DNA from: Dactylellina haptotyla
Lineage: Eukaryota; Ascomycota; Orbiliomycetes; Orbiliales; Orbiliaceae
Length of the DNA: 64,000 nucleotides
Direction: 5' to 3'
Assembly (NCBI GenBank): GCA_031310005.1
Contig: CM062379.1
Location: forward strand, 4,712,001 to 4,776,000
Positions 34,001-48,139 of this stretch are shown in pieces. Numbering within the stretch: the stretch's first letter is position 1; each line of letters starts with the position of its first letter. Under the pieces are notes generated by a model. The model was not told the DNA's origin, did no database searches, and was given only the letters and a program-made list of their open reading frames with translations. The translations under genes were made by a program, and so were the position numbers.

Positions 34001-36942
34001 GAGGCTGATGCAGCTAAACACGGCTTCCACTGGGTGCAATTAATCTCACATTTATTCGTTATTACAAGCGGGATATAGTCCGGCGAATGGGACCGCTCAG
34101 TCCTCAGAATGGGACATCACCAACATCCCCAATTACTTTCTTACCTAGTTACCCACGGAGCAAGCCATCTGTGTCATTGAATATTTTTGCACATGTAGAA
34201 GAAAAAACAAATTTCAATGACAGTCGCAAAGAAAAATAAAAACAAAAAAATTATAACTTCCGCACGGGTATCTCCATTTCCGCAAGCCTCATGTTTATTC
34301 CTTGTAGAACTGAGGTCAAAAAATAGAAACAGAAAGTGGCAGCCATGGGGTAAAGGGAAAGAAACAAAATAGAGTTAAACGTAAAATAAAATGCTCAAGG
34401 GAAAAGTGTCCGCAGTCGTAACATCATGATTAAGGGGCACACAAGGAACATTCTCGCAAGAAAGAAAAAAAAGAACGAGGGCTCAAATTAATTTCGGCAC
34501 ATGCTGCGAGCACGCCAAAAAAAAATCCCCCCAATTTTACAGAAGCCATTTCTAGACTTCCCAAAGGCGAGGTGCTCTATCCATCCCGCTAGCTTGATTT
34601 CCCTTATTCGGGGCTTGCGCGGGAGCGGGAACTTTGGAAGCTCCAGCGCAGCTAGGGCTTGCAATTGGCTGCGGATCTGGGCGAAAGGGTTCAGTTAGTG
34701 ATATCGTGAGCAAATGTTTCGGGTTAAGATCTCCCTCATACAACAGCAGGTTGTTAAAAAATAAAAAAAGATATACTAGCAGTAGCGTGACTGTTAGGGA
34801 AGGGGCAGAAACACGGATGTCAGCTCGAGCAAGGGAGCTAGCTATCCATGAATCATTGGCTTCACGGCTAGCTACTGGTCGATGTGGAAATAATGTCGCG
34901 ATATAAGAAATGACAATGCTCCCGTCCCGCCGGCAAGCTATCGTTGACGGCATGGAGACTGGAATCCAGACCGCTCATCCCTCGAGGCCTCGCTGCAGTC
35001 ATCCGGACGACAACTATTGAAAGAATTCCCAGCCCGAATGCAGCACATTTGCATAGCCCAAACTCCACAACTGATCAATACCGATAGATAGTCACAAGAT
35101 GTCCGTTCCCTCTGAAAGAAAGGAACAATACGGGTGGCAACAACCTACCCCGATCAACCAGGGTCACCAACATCCAAAGCAGTGACCCAACTGCATTTTA
35201 AGCTTCCCTTCCAAAATATAGATCCCAGCTACCGGCACCCGCAACGCCCTCTTCCGTTCCCAAACGGTCGTTCCCAAGTGGGAACCGTACCCATCCATAC
35301 GTACATATGCAAATCGTATCGTATCGCGCCCGTAGGCGAGCTGCAAGCTGCAGTGCGAGCAACGTGTGAGAAACAAAAAAGAACCATCAGTCCTCGCTTT
35401 CTCTTTCCCATGGAGCTATGCCGGCTGGGCGATAATCGAGATTCCAATCACATCGTTCCAGCCCAGGCCATGCACGACCCTGTACATCCCATTCCCACAC
35501 ACCACTTCCCTGACGCGAACCAACAGGAAGTCTCCCCTTGTCGCTCTGGCTTCTATCACATGAATGTACTGGGTAAAAATTTTAACATCTTTTTTTCCCA
35601 AAGATCCCTTTGACGAAGGTGTGTATCCGTGCGCGTAGACTATGTGCGCTCGCTACTCGAATAAGCATCTCGTATGCAAGTTATAAATGATTCCCGAGAG
35701 TACCTGTACACGTAAATACGTACTTGGTACCTAGATTAAGCATTCCGCCAGCTACTTAACTCCTGTAGTGCTACGGCTTCAGAGAGCTCTGTCATCAATG
35801 CTCACACACTTGCGCACTATCAACCCAAAAAATACTAAGAAGCATGACTTCCCAAAGAAGATGAGACTTTTTATATGCGCAAACTATACAAACGGCCCAT
35901 CCATTCATTGATTAATCTCCTTCGAAAGGGTGCTCCGGAAATAAAATCCAAACACGTTTGGCAGACAGAGAGGAAGGTATATATGTCCATCCTGCTATAT
36001 GTAAAAGCATACTACGGGCTGACGTAAGAGAAACCCCCATGGATATCCTCGACTCAACAATGAGACAGAATATAAATATTCTCATTCAACTTCACATATA
36101 AAAATAATACATCAATACACAATTTCGCCATCCGTGCGAACACCATATCACGGGATAAAAACTACTATAATCTTTCAAGCAAATCCGGGTACCAGATCAT
36201 GATAACCAAAAAAATAAATTATCTTTTTTTGTGTTTTTTTCTATCTTTCTTGTCTGTCTCTCGCTTTCCTTCTCCGGCTGCCCCCTTTCTCGGACTAGGA
36301 CATCCGTAATATAGGATCGATAACCAGATGAACCCCTCTTTAAGAATGCCACACGCGCAAGGTATATAAAAGGAAAGGGAGGGAAAAGAAGAAAACGAAA
36401 AAGAAGGCCCGCTACCCGTTCAAAAAACACACAAAGAGTTGATTCTAAAAAAAGACAAATGGTTCCCAGGATTACAAGTTACAAAGGGGACAGAGAGACG
36501 AGAGGGTACATGGCAGAGGCTTGTAGCTCAGTTCGTGCGTGGAGGGAATATGGTTCGGAGAAGGCAAAAACCTCTCGGGAATTCAGAGAGAAAGACGCTC
36601 ACGTGAAGGGAATGGAAATATATTCGTTAGAAAGAAGATACGTGCGACATAATTGCGGGCGAGCGGGCAGGGATTTCCAAAATGTCGAAAAGCCAGCTGG
36701 TAGGATATGCTGCGCGCGGACGAAGTATACGAGACGAAAAGGTTGTATGTTCGAGCCAAAGGAAGTAGTGGAGAGCGAGTCGTGGTCATGAATTTCCAAA
36801 ATAAAGTCTTTGTGGGTATCCGTTTACGTAGCCAATTCGAGTCCAAAATTTGAAAAAACAGTTTCAAAAGACAGACTTGAAGGAGAGATCGAGGGAAAGT
36901 CGTTTATCCAGTGAGGAGAGGAATATCGCGTATCAAAAAAAA
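31075..36942. other. Long gap (5.9 kb) between the Pin4-like gene and H2A.Z
   Basis: No protein gene is supported over 5.9 kb. On the minus strand the segment from about 31080 to 32910 is pyrimidine-rich and could be a long 5' leader or promoter of the Pin4-like gene. The right end should hold the H2A.Z 3' untranslated region. Frames here lack ATG starts, motifs or splice partners. No tRNA or repeat family was seen. Confidence 0.5.
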
Positions 36943-37867
36943 TCAAGAAGAGCCAGTAGGCGGGTTCTTCTTCTTCTTCTCGACCTTGAGCAGCAAGGCT
37001 CTGTTGATGTGTGGGAGGACACCACCGTTGGCGATAGTAGCTCGGATGAGGGTGTCGAGTTCTTCGTCTCCACGAATGGCGAGCTGCAAGTGACGAGGGG
37101 TGATACGCTTGACTTTCAGATCCTTTGCGGCGTTCTGTACAGATATGTGAGTCAGTTTGATACAGGCAAGGAAGGTCTTGGTAGAATGGATTCGTACCCC
37201 GGCGAGTTCGAGAACTTCTGCGGTAAGATACTCTAGGACAGCGGTGACGTAAACGGCGGCTAAAATGTCGCAAGCAACGGTCAGCATGAAATTGTCGAAA
37301 TCTTCTGGTGGGAGGAGTATCCCATCAGCGAGGAATGAAGCTCGTATCTTACCTTTAGCCCCAACCCTCATTCGTCCCTGGGTGTCTCTCTTGAGGAAAC
37401 GCTTGACACGACCACATGGGAACTATAGTAGATAACATTAGCATGGTGAGTATTCGAGTAACCAAAGATGAATGTCATAAAATGTAGACCGGATGAAAGG
37501 AAATAACAATTGGATAGAGCGCAATCACTCTCGAGTTATGATATGCTGGCGACAAAGAGGAGAGCGAAGGTGTGGGGAAGCAATGAAATGGTGTTGTGCG
37601 GATGATACGTGATTGGTGGGTCCGAAGTCGCATGCGAAAACAAACCCGCCGTTGGAAAAGAACCGTCTATAGACGAGAGTTCCAGGGAATACTGGGGTGT
37701 AAAGGGAAAACGCAAAAGGACCAAAAAAAAGGATTGGTTGGGATTTCAGATGTCCGTACCTGCAGACCAGCTCGCTGCGAATGCGAGATTTGTGTCTTGT
37801 GGCCGGCGAGGTCACCACCGGCCTTTCCGCCAGACTTGCCGCCCATGGACTTTCCTTTGCCGGACAT
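36943..37867 (-). CDS. htz1: Histone variant H2A.Z
   Basis: Replication-independent H2A variant placed in nucleosomes flanking promoters by the SWR1 complex. The model is 143 residues from four exons (37867-37760, 37422-37353, 37259-37198, 37134-36943), three of them under 110 nt. The N-terminal tail is Gly/Lys-rich ([22 protein letters not shown]). The histone fold follows, with [57 protein letters not shown] and [16 protein letters not shown]. The H2A.Z-specific features are the GGDLAGHK tail, FPCGR at the start of the fold, and the extended acidic-patch segment [14 protein letters not shown]. The C-terminus [11 protein letters not shown] is a little longer than usual. Intron phases fit exactly. 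The first intron, at 337 bp, is the largest. Confidence 0.96.
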
Positions 37868-39439
37868 TATGGTCGTACTTGGATAATTTCAAAGGATAGA
37901 TATTTTTCCCTTCTTGTTAAAAAGAAATCTAGTTTCGCCAATTTGGCGGAATATGTTAGCAACTTTGTCGAGTATTGTGATATTATGATATGCAAATATG
38001 TGTGCCACGGATGTTATGGGGGGGCGGGACGTATATATCCAGAATCCCCAGATGCACCCATCCCCATCCCCATCCACTGAAGCCGAGGCGGTAGACTGGC
38101 AACAGCAGGCCGAAGGATGGATTCTCGGGTTGCGATAGGCCCGAAAATTTTTTTGGTTGACATGTCAGAAAGTCGACAGAAACAAACATCAAAAAAAATA
38201 CGCTCGCTTGCCTATGACCAGCAATATCGCCAGCGAAAAGAAAACAAAAAAAAAAAAAGCGGGAAGAAAGAGCTTTCAAAATGAGCCTCAAAAATGCAAG
38301 GGGAAAAGCCCCATTGTCGCAGAAAAGAAACTCGAGAGAAATAATACCTTTTTCTGATAGGAGCGACGAATTTGGCGAGATTTCGTGGTATTTCCGGGAT
38401 GGCGATGGGGAGATATGGACAGACGTCAGAGGCGGTCGAGATAGTTGTTGGATGGTGGTGAGGTGGGTTGGTTGGAGGAAGGAGGAAGAATGATGATTGA
38501 ATGTTGTTGAAGGGGGAAAATTTGGAGGTTGGTATCTTTTTGGGGGCTGCTCGCTTGTTTGTTGTTGCTGCTCGATATCACCGCTGAGCTGTGCTGTGCT
38601 GTGCCTGTGCCTCTCCCCTCCGATTGTGCCTGGTGGGCGGGTGGGCAGCGCTACTCCCTCGTTTATTTATGTTTACGGCCACCACCCGGATATATATATC
38701 TCTCTATACGTGCGTGTATGTATGGTGTGTGTATACCGTCAGTCACTCGTACTCACTCGAATGGGCTCCGTACGCACCAGAAACGCACATCGGATCCTAG
38801 GACACTTGCGCCGGTGTCGAGATCTCTACGCAATCACACAATCCTTCACTAGCGAGCACAGTTGGCATGCTTTCATGTGTGCCGGCAGATTGCGGTTCTT
38901 TCTAACCACAAATCCCTCTTAGTCTGCTACGATGGATGTCATGTCACTCGATGGGCTCTTGCAGCCCTCTCGGTCCGATAAGGTTCTAGAGATATATCTG
39001 CATGCTCATTATCAAAGTATCCACAGACCTCTAGGTAGTAGTAAATAACAGTAGCAAAAATGCATCTCATCCGTCAGAACAAAAGAAATAAACCTCCTGG
39101 AGCAAACCCTCCCCTTTTCCGTACCCGAGGACGAAAGGTAAATGAAGACCATAAGACGATGAGAAGAAGAGGTGGAGAAAATAGGCGGGGTGGATTTGCT
39201 CTGCAAGGGTCGACTTTTGCCCTTTGATAGACAGAGTGGCGTGGGTTGGATTCGAGATTATCGCGAGCATCCGCCCTCGGGAAGAAGCAGAAGAGGGGAG
39301 AATGATCTATTGAACAAAATATTGAAAAAGTTGGAAGCCAAAGTTTCCATGTCCAAAAGACCTATTTTTTTTATTATCATTTATTTTCATTTTCAGATTG
39401 TCACCTGGTTCCACACCCGCCGGTAGTCTAACATCCACT
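37868..39439. promoter_or_regulatory. H2A.Z upstream region and cofilin 3' flank
   Basis: Both genes are on the minus strand, so this holds the H2A.Z promoter and, at the right, the cofilin 3' untranslated region. A TATA-like GGATATATAC (minus strand, 38031-38040) lies about 165 bp upstream of the H2A.Z start codon. Purine- and GT-rich tracts occur between 38220 and 38720. No coding frame is supportable. Confidence 0.45.
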
Positions 39440-40243
39440 CTAACGGCCCTTCATGCACTTTTCGAGGACGGTTTCAAAGGAAACCTCGTCGAAATCTGTT
39501 CCTTGGACTTCAATGGCAATACCGTTCAAACTCTTGCGCAAGCTCTCCTTAGAGGACGCAGACACCATTTTTGCCTGGAGATTTCACATTATTATCAGAC
39601 TGTTTCGTTCTACGCACATATAAAAGAATTCGTAATCGTACCTTGATTGGAGCGCCATCCGGTGACCAGGCGTAAAAAACGATCTTGTTTCTGTTATTGA
39701 CAAGTGTTATTAGTATGATATTTAACCCCCCAAAACTAATCGCCACAGGATATTCTGATGTGATACCTTTGACCGCCTTCGCCTGTCTTGAACGCGAAAT
39801 CGTAGACTGCCCACAGGCAACCATGTTCAGGAAATTGCGCGATGAAATCCTCATAGGCTTCCTCTTCGCTCGCGCCGGCAGCCGGTGCGGATTTCACAAC
39901 CTCGATCTCGGTATTTCCGTTTGTGAGCCCGTAGATGATGTATTTAATTTTCTTTCCTAGCTTGAGCTCGTCAAATGCCGTCATGCATTCGGGTTGAACC
40001 TGGACACTGCAAGGATCGTAATATTTCACAATGGTCAGTTATTTGTTGCCAGCGCGATGTTGCACGCCCGCGCCCATTTCTACGAGCCTCAAGCTACCCG
40101 TAGGTATATCATGATAGCACCGGCAGAGTTGAGAGCCCACCCAGCAGCCTCTCGGGAAGCAATTTTCGGTGATAGAGGGGTAGCGGAGTGGCGCCAAAAT
40201 GAGGTTCAATTGAGCTTACCCTGAACGAGACTGTGAGACTCAT
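39440..40243 (-). CDS. cof1: Cofilin (ADF-homology actin-severing protein)
   Basis: Binds and severs ADP-actin filaments to drive actin turnover in the cytoplasm. The model is 146 residues from exons 40243-40220, 39999-39767, 39690-39642 and 39574-39440, a normal cofilin length. The ADF fold shows [56 protein letters not shown] (the actin-binding long helix begins here) and [26 protein letters not shown]. The first exon codes only MSLTVSFR. I joined it at the acceptor before GTTCAACC because the frame and the N-terminal length then match other cofilins. The first intron is 220 bp. An ATG at about 40316, joined by a GTGCGC...TATAG intron, would add five residues and is an alternative start. 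The gene is divergent from HSP60. Confidence 0.9.
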
Positions 40244-41834
40244 TTCGTTAGCGTTATCCTATAAAAAAACTACAAACTTCAGAACGATGATTTATGGGAA
40301 TGGAGTGCGCACCATTGTGAAGGGATTCTTTCGGAGGACTCTAAAACGTGGTAAATTGGTCTGTAAGTGATTTGGTTTTCGTGGTAAGCTTTGGGAGCCG
40401 ATGAGAGAGGGTTATTTGTCGTAACGAGAGCTTGAGAAGACCCAGACCAAAAAGAAGGACGCCCGCGGGTCTATTTATGCACCGGGAGAGTCACCGTACC
40501 TGAAAAAAAGGGGGGAGAGTTGAAGGTGATCCTACGAACAGGAACTCTACGAGGTTGGATTTGTTTTTTTTGTAACGTGGTGATGGTAGTGTCTGCTGTT
40601 GTGAGGAAGGTTGTTGAACGTGGGCCAGGGAATGGTGGGGTGTTTAAGGGGAGCCAGCCAGCCCGGCAAAGAGGCTACGTTACTACGTTGTTAGCTGGTC
40701 GAACGACTTTTGGGTGAGCGGGCTGCAGCCAGTAGTAAATTTTCCCTGCTTAGCTCAGTGGCCCCACCCGAACGGCCTCTGCTCGCTCACACAGCACCCC
40801 TCCCCCTCCACCCTGCAAGCAAGCAGCACGGCGTGCCTCTGCGTGAGCGTGTGTGAGTGTGAGTGTGAGCCAGAAGGGAGATTTTAGGATGATGCATACA
40901 GCCATCCGAGCCGATGGGGGGGCTAACCGCTGTTCCCTCTCCCATTCGCCGTGATGTGCCTCTTCACGGTGCTGTGTCGACGCTCAGCCCAGCTCATCTC
41001 ACACGCATGACGTCTGCTATCTCTCCAGCACGGATCGTGCTCCGATGCGGTGACTTCTGGTCTCCCAAAGACGCACCTGCATTTTCCTAATCCAAACGAG
41101 CCACTCGGGACTATTCTTTGTAGCGCCACGAGCAGCCGCGATGAATTGTGATCTGGTGCCAGTCAAGGCACCCGGATGTACTCGTGTGTGCTCATTATCA
41201 GGACCTCTAGGCATCCGACAAAACTCAAGCTGGAACCCGGGTTTCCCAGACGCTGTGATGACCGGGATGGAGACATCTGCGTCAACAGAGACAAAGCTGA
41301 TGATGTGCCACCGTAGGATCGATTCTGATATATGATAGATCACATACTGACATGCTATTATTATTCCTCTCCTAACTTGAGGTACCGCTCTGCTCTTCGA
41401 GCTCACCGTCCCCGTTGATAGATATTGTTAGCATCATGACTGCTAGCGCCATTGGCGCTCTGTCCGCGATAGGAAATCTGCGATAGGCAAACGCTGGCCA
41501 GCGGACCACATTCGCAACACCCGCAACACAATACACCCTGCACATTCAGAATTTTTTTCTTTTGATTCTGCGACATTCCACGACCGAGCTATCAAAATTT
41601 CTCTCCACAAAATCTTCTCTTCCCTCGGCCTCCCCCTCCATCCATCCTTCCCGTCATCCTAACCCTCTTACAAGAAGTTCTCCTTCCCGGATACCCTTGC
41701 ATACAAAATAGCACTTGCTGTGTTTTTTTGGTTTTCGGGTTTCTTTTCTTTTAGGATCACACGGTTAAAACAAAGAGAGAGAAAAAAGTTATTCTCTATA
41801 ATTTTAATTTTTCCGCTTCATCCGTCTCGCCAAA
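40244..41834. promoter_or_regulatory. Shared upstream region of cofilin and HSP60
   Basis: A 1.6 kb stretch between divergent starts. A GT-AG pair just upstream of the cofilin ATG (donor about 40313, acceptor about 40256) could be a leader intron. The 41590-41760 segment is CT-rich, as is common before highly expressed fungal genes. I found no well-spaced heat-shock element (alternating GAA/TTC) by eye. Confidence 0.45.
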
Positions 41835-43749
<1,915 letters not shown>

Positions 43750-44393
43750 AGTATTAAGTCTCTTTGAACAGCAATCTTTCCAAATCTACATCCTTCCAGC
43801 TCTTTAGCATTTACGCATGGTGTTTTAACGACATATTTCCTTATGGCCCTGTAATTTTTTGAATGCCTATATTCATTGGAGTTACCTGGGTGACGAATCC
43901 TTCGTGCCCAGCTTCCTTTGAGCCCCTCAAACCCGATACTCTTCCCATTCTCCCTTGTGAATATTCTCTTTGAAGACTCTGCTGTATGGAAATATCTCCA
44001 CTCTCATCCAGCCCTTTACAACTTATTCTTTTTTTCTTTTCTAAATCTTTTGGTGTCAAATTACGGCGCAGATAGATGTATTTATCCATCCCAAAAGTTC
44101 GATTCCTCATGTATTATAATTATTATCATGAAGTACATACACCAAGAGCAGAGAGTTTCCGATTTTAATCCGATTTAAATAGCCGTAGAATATAAATTGC
44201 AGCCGATGTAAAATTGGGTGTGTTGCAATTGATTAAACTCAAGCCGACGTCAGCGCGGAAGCTCAAATACGTGCGATAGCTTGAAAGCTCCAACATCCAA
44301 ACTCCACCCCACCACTATCATCCTCCTCCTCATCATCATATCACCGCACCATATTCCTCCTACCACCCTACGCGCACGACTAATCCGCCCACC
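43750..44393. other. Intergenic, nothing recognised
   Basis: A 0.64 kb stretch between HSP60 and the GET5-like gene, both on the plus strand. It holds the HSP60 3' untranslated region and a short promoter with an AC/CT-rich leader immediately before the next start. No other feature was seen. Confidence 0.6.
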
Positions 44394-45198
44394 ATGGCGA
44401 CCAAGATACAAGAAATCGACTTCGCCAAGTCGATCCTCATCAGCCTTTCTTCGAAACCGATCACAATATCGCCAGACCATGTCGAGGACCCGCGAAAACT
44501 TCCCGCGAGGTCGCTGGTAAGCCCTCTCCGCGCCGGCTTATATACCACTAACGATCGCCATGTCCTCGCAAGAGTTATCTACCACGAATAAAACACTAAT
44601 GACGCATTCTGTGTTACCGATATAGTTCACACTCCCCAGACTCCCCAAAACGATGGCGAAGCCGCCCAAACCCCGCGACGCATCGACCCCACCATCCGCC
44701 ACAGTCCACCTCAAAACCCTCCGCCCTCCGCAGTTTATAAACGAATCGCTGGAAGCCGTCCCACTATCCGCCACAATACAGTCCATAAAATCCATAGTGG
44801 CAACCAAGACCGGCGTCCCCGCCGATAAGATTAGATTTATGATTAAAGGCAAGATTCTGGGGGACTCCAAGACTCTCAGTGAGATCGCTGAAGACGGCGG
44901 GGAGGTTACGATTAGTGTTATGGTCACGGGGGGCTACTCGGCTGCTGGTCCCGCGCCGCCCTCGGATGCCGCAGCTGTGGCGTCCGTGGCTGAAAAGGCA
45001 GAGACAGCGGAGGAGGTCGTCAAAATGGATATTGATAGTGATGTGGGAGAGGTGGTGAAGGTGTTAGAAGGGGAGGAATTCTGGACAGATCTCGAGGTGT
45101 TCTTACGGCAGAAGGTCGGGAAGGAAGAGGCTGCGAAAGAGGTTGCGGGTGTGTTTAGGAAAGGGTGGGAGGCGAACCGTCTTAAACGCTCTACGTGA
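44394..45198 (+). CDS. get5: Ubiquitin-like GET pathway protein Get5/Mdy2
   Basis: Cytosolic adaptor that, with Get4 and Sgt2, hands tail-anchored membrane proteins to Get3. The model is 231 residues from exons 44394-44516 and 44626-45198. The N-terminal helices (IDFAKSILISLSSKPITISPD) fit the Get4-binding part. A ubiquitin-like domain spans about residues 66-138 (ATVHLKTLRPPQF, ATIQSIKSIVATKTGVPADKIRFMIKGKIL, LSEI). An Ala/Glu-rich linker follows, then a C-terminal helical segment (EEFWTDLEVFLRQKVGKEEAAKEVAGVFRKGWE) that fits the homodimerisation domain. The start sits in a good context (CACCATGG). There is no double-glycine terminus, so it is not conjugated. It is convergent with CWC27 (209 bp gap). 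Confidence 0.9.
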
Positions 45199-45407
45199 GC
45201 TTGTAAGCTAAACGGAGCTGTAAATTTCAGTGTAGAGAATTTCTTATGGCCGTAATAATGAGCATATAGCATGGATTTCACCAACCTTTTTTGTTTTTTG
45301 TGATCGTGGAATGCATTTTTGGGGTATATATTGCTAGTGTACACGGATTGCGTAACTTTGTTCAAGAAATTGCCAACAAGTCTTATCCAATAATCGTCCT
45401 GCAGAGC

Positions 45408-45488
45408 CTACCTCCTATCTCTGTCTCCTCCCCGTCTGTCTCTATCCCTATCCCTTTCTCTGTCTCTGTCTTTATCTCGGTCCCTGTG
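45408..45488 (-). repeat. Arg-Asp dipeptide-coding simple repeat at the CWC27 C-terminus
   Basis: Runs of CGA/AGA-GAC codons encode an alternating Arg-Asp/Glu tail. On the plus strand it reads as TCTCTGTCTCTATCCC-like DNA. The low complexity makes the length prone to change. Confidence 0.75.
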
Positions 45489-47078
45489 ACTTCTATGATG
45501 CCCATCTGGTCTGAACGCTGATGTCCTCCCTCCCCTCTCTCTCCTCTCGTCTTTCCTTTTCCTCTCATCCTGAAGAACCTCCTTCGCCTTTTCTCTTGTA
45601 TCGATCACAACGAGCTCCTCTTCATTCTTTCTCTTCCACGTCAAATCCTTGCCCAATCTATCCCTCTCAAAGGTCAGTTTATGCGACATCCACGACGCAT
45701 CGTTATCCTCTTCTTCCTGGCCCTCAGCATTTTCATGCCAATTGCACGATTTACAATTAGGTATGAAATGTAAATCGCACACGGTTTGTTCATCCGCATC
45801 GGGATCTATACCCCCACTCTCGGCCTTCGCATCGTTATCCAGATCCATCGCGTCTATCGCCCCTTCCTCTTCTTCCGGATTATTCTTCACCACATCTGCG
45901 AGTTTCGACTTGAATTTGAACATGGCTTCGAGGATGCTATTTTCGTAGGCCGCGTCGACGTTATTGCCCCCGCGTTTGCGCTTACGAGCCGGTACTGATG
46001 TCGCCGGCAGCATTGAGGCTTGCAGTGCGAGGAGGGAGGATTGTTTTTGCTTTGGCTTTTCTTCGGGTGGCGGTGTAGCACGTCGTTTTAAGGATGCGCG
46101 GACGGCTTCAATCTTTTCTTTCGTCGAGTCGAGCTCGTCTTTGACGGGTGATAGGGATCTCGAAGAGACCGGTGAACGGGAAGATCGGCGCGCCGAGCTT
46201 TTAGACGGTTTGGCTGTTGCAACTGCGGGTTCAGATATCGGTTCCGGGGATTGCGTTTTCGGTTTTACAGTAGGTAGCTCCTCCACATCTAAGGGTTTCG
46301 AAACGAACCGCGGATCGAATTTCTTCTTGGTTATAACCGGGGCTGACTCCTCCTCCTCTCCATCGGCAAACGATAGCATCTGCTTCCCTTTCGGTTTTTT
46401 TTTCTTGACCACTTTCTTCTCGTCTTTCCCTGCAGTTGAAACTTTCACCTCCTTCTTCGTCATATCGTTGAACGGGTTCACTAGAATCTCGCACCCAAGT
46501 ATCTTGGGCGGATACAGCGGGCGCTCGCTCTCCCCGCTCTCCAGCTCCAATTGTCCCATCTTCATAACATTATATAGTGTGTCGCCCACTACCCTTCCGA
46601 ACATCGTATTCTTCCCTGACAGCTCCGGTGTCTCCCCTAACGTGAAAAAAAACTGCGAGCCGTTGTCGTCCTTTCGTCCGCTGTTGGCCATTCCGACTAG
46701 TCCGCGCCGGTTGAAGCGTAACCGCGAGTTAAACTCGTCCGCGAACAGGCCGCCATCGTATATCGCCTCGCCGCCGTGTCCTGTCCCCGTCGGGTCGCCC
46801 CCTTGGATGATGAAGCCGGGGACTAGACGGTGGAAAATTGTGTTGACGTAATAGTCGTCCAGACAGAGTTGGAGGAAGTTTCGGCAGGCGAGAGGGCATT
46901 CCTTCGTCCATAATTCGATTTGGATATCGCCTGAGGAGGTTCTGAGGAGTACTTTGCCCCTGCAGTGTGTGTAGTTGCATCTAGATTAGCTATGGGAACA
47001 TTGGAGGAAAACGCGTCTGGACGATCGTCGGGTGGTTCCTTACGAAGGTTGGGGTTCTATGTTGTAGCTTGACGCCAT
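45408..47078 (-). CDS. cwc27: Spliceosomal cyclophilin-type protein CWC27
   Basis: Nuclear cyclophilin-like component of the activated (Bact) spliceosome. The model is 528 residues from exons 47078-47044 and 46959-45408. The short first exon codes MASSYNIEPQPS and then the cyclophilin domain opens with GKVLLRTSSGDIQIELW. Core motifs are FHRLVPGFIIQGGDPTGTGHGG and NDNGSQFFFTLG-type sequence in the catalytic groove. Where active cyclophilins have the Trp of WLDGKH, this protein has PELSGKN, so isomerase activity is doubtful, as is typical of CWC27. After the domain comes a long Lys/Glu/Ser-rich region and a C-terminal Arg-Asp repeat tail (about the last 27 residues) encoded by simple-sequence DNA at 45408-45488. 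Confidence 0.93.
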
Positions 47079-48139
47079 GTTGGTCGCGCTAGGTACCGGC
47101 TGTAGGTATACACTAATAGCGAAGCTTTCTCTCTCTCTTGAGATCCGGGGCCGTGCGTGGCTGCTACTTCGATACGGGAATTGTCGATATTTATCTTGTC
47201 GCGAAAGTAATGTCGTCTGGGGTTTTGTGGTGTCGCACGGCCGGGCTGTAGGGCCATTGCCTAATTCGGACTAGCAACTTCAACCTCCGCTCAACACATT
47301 TCCCCTGCTCTATGGATTCAGTCTGCCGAGATAGACGCATATATGACGCTGGAGCTAATTGACCTGATGATGGTAATTTTCGTTAGGATGCTCAATAGAG
47401 CTAGATTTTGTTTGGAGTACTGATATTAACACTTTGCTAAGTTTATAGATTTATAATTTATTCTTACCTCGGCAAACGGGTTGGATCAAGACTAACCTGA
47501 TGCATCGAGGCATCAATTGGTAACCGTAAAGTCAAGGCTAATAGCATAGTTGTGCGAAAATTTTACTATTTGTGTTTTAGCTTACAGTTTAATAGCTGTA
47601 TTTCTTTCGTTCTTTTTTACTCTCTAGAGCTCTTCAACTTTAAATTTTTCTGCAATTGTCAAGCAAAAGTAGACCCGCCAAATAAATGGTCAGAATAGAG
47701 CAAGGAAAGGAACAAGAAAGCAAGTGTAAGAAGATTTGCTTTCTCGATATCATGTTCGATATTTCTCTATTAGTCTCGAGGGCGAAAATATGTTGTATCA
47801 TGAATAGATAGTCCAACGTTCCTTGAAACTAGTTAAGATATAGCAATGGCTACCATTGCTTCCTCATCAACTCTCAGCAGCCACTCCAACACTGATAGGC
47901 AGCTGGCCCACGGAGCGAGAAACCACATCGACACCGGCTGGCCATTATCAGCGAGATGAAAAAGTCGCCTACTTTCAATAGATATGGTGGGGTGGAGTGG
48001 ATCACATCACTGGGCCGCCCAAGATGGATCCAAGATAAACTACCACGACTTCTCCTACAAGAAGTGCGACCAGTTTCCCTGGTTTGGGTCTAAGTCTTTA
48101 GGGCCACTGCGTTGATGGCAAAACAGAGATTTTTAAAGC
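47079..48139. other. Gene-free flank upstream of CWC27
   Basis: The first few hundred bases presumably hold the CWC27 promoter. The rest is AT-richer and has no supportable frame. A near-palindrome TGATGCATCGAGGCATCA lies at about 47500. Confidence 0.5.

Noticed and set aside
35134-35613. 159-codon plus-strand frame in the 31-37 kb gap
   Set aside because: No motif, no good start and no splice partner. The reverse strand of the same stretch is equally open.
41017-41406. 129-codon minus-strand frame between cofilin and HSP60
   Set aside because: No recognisable features. It sits in the shared promoter region and is overlapped by an opposite-strand frame of similar quality.
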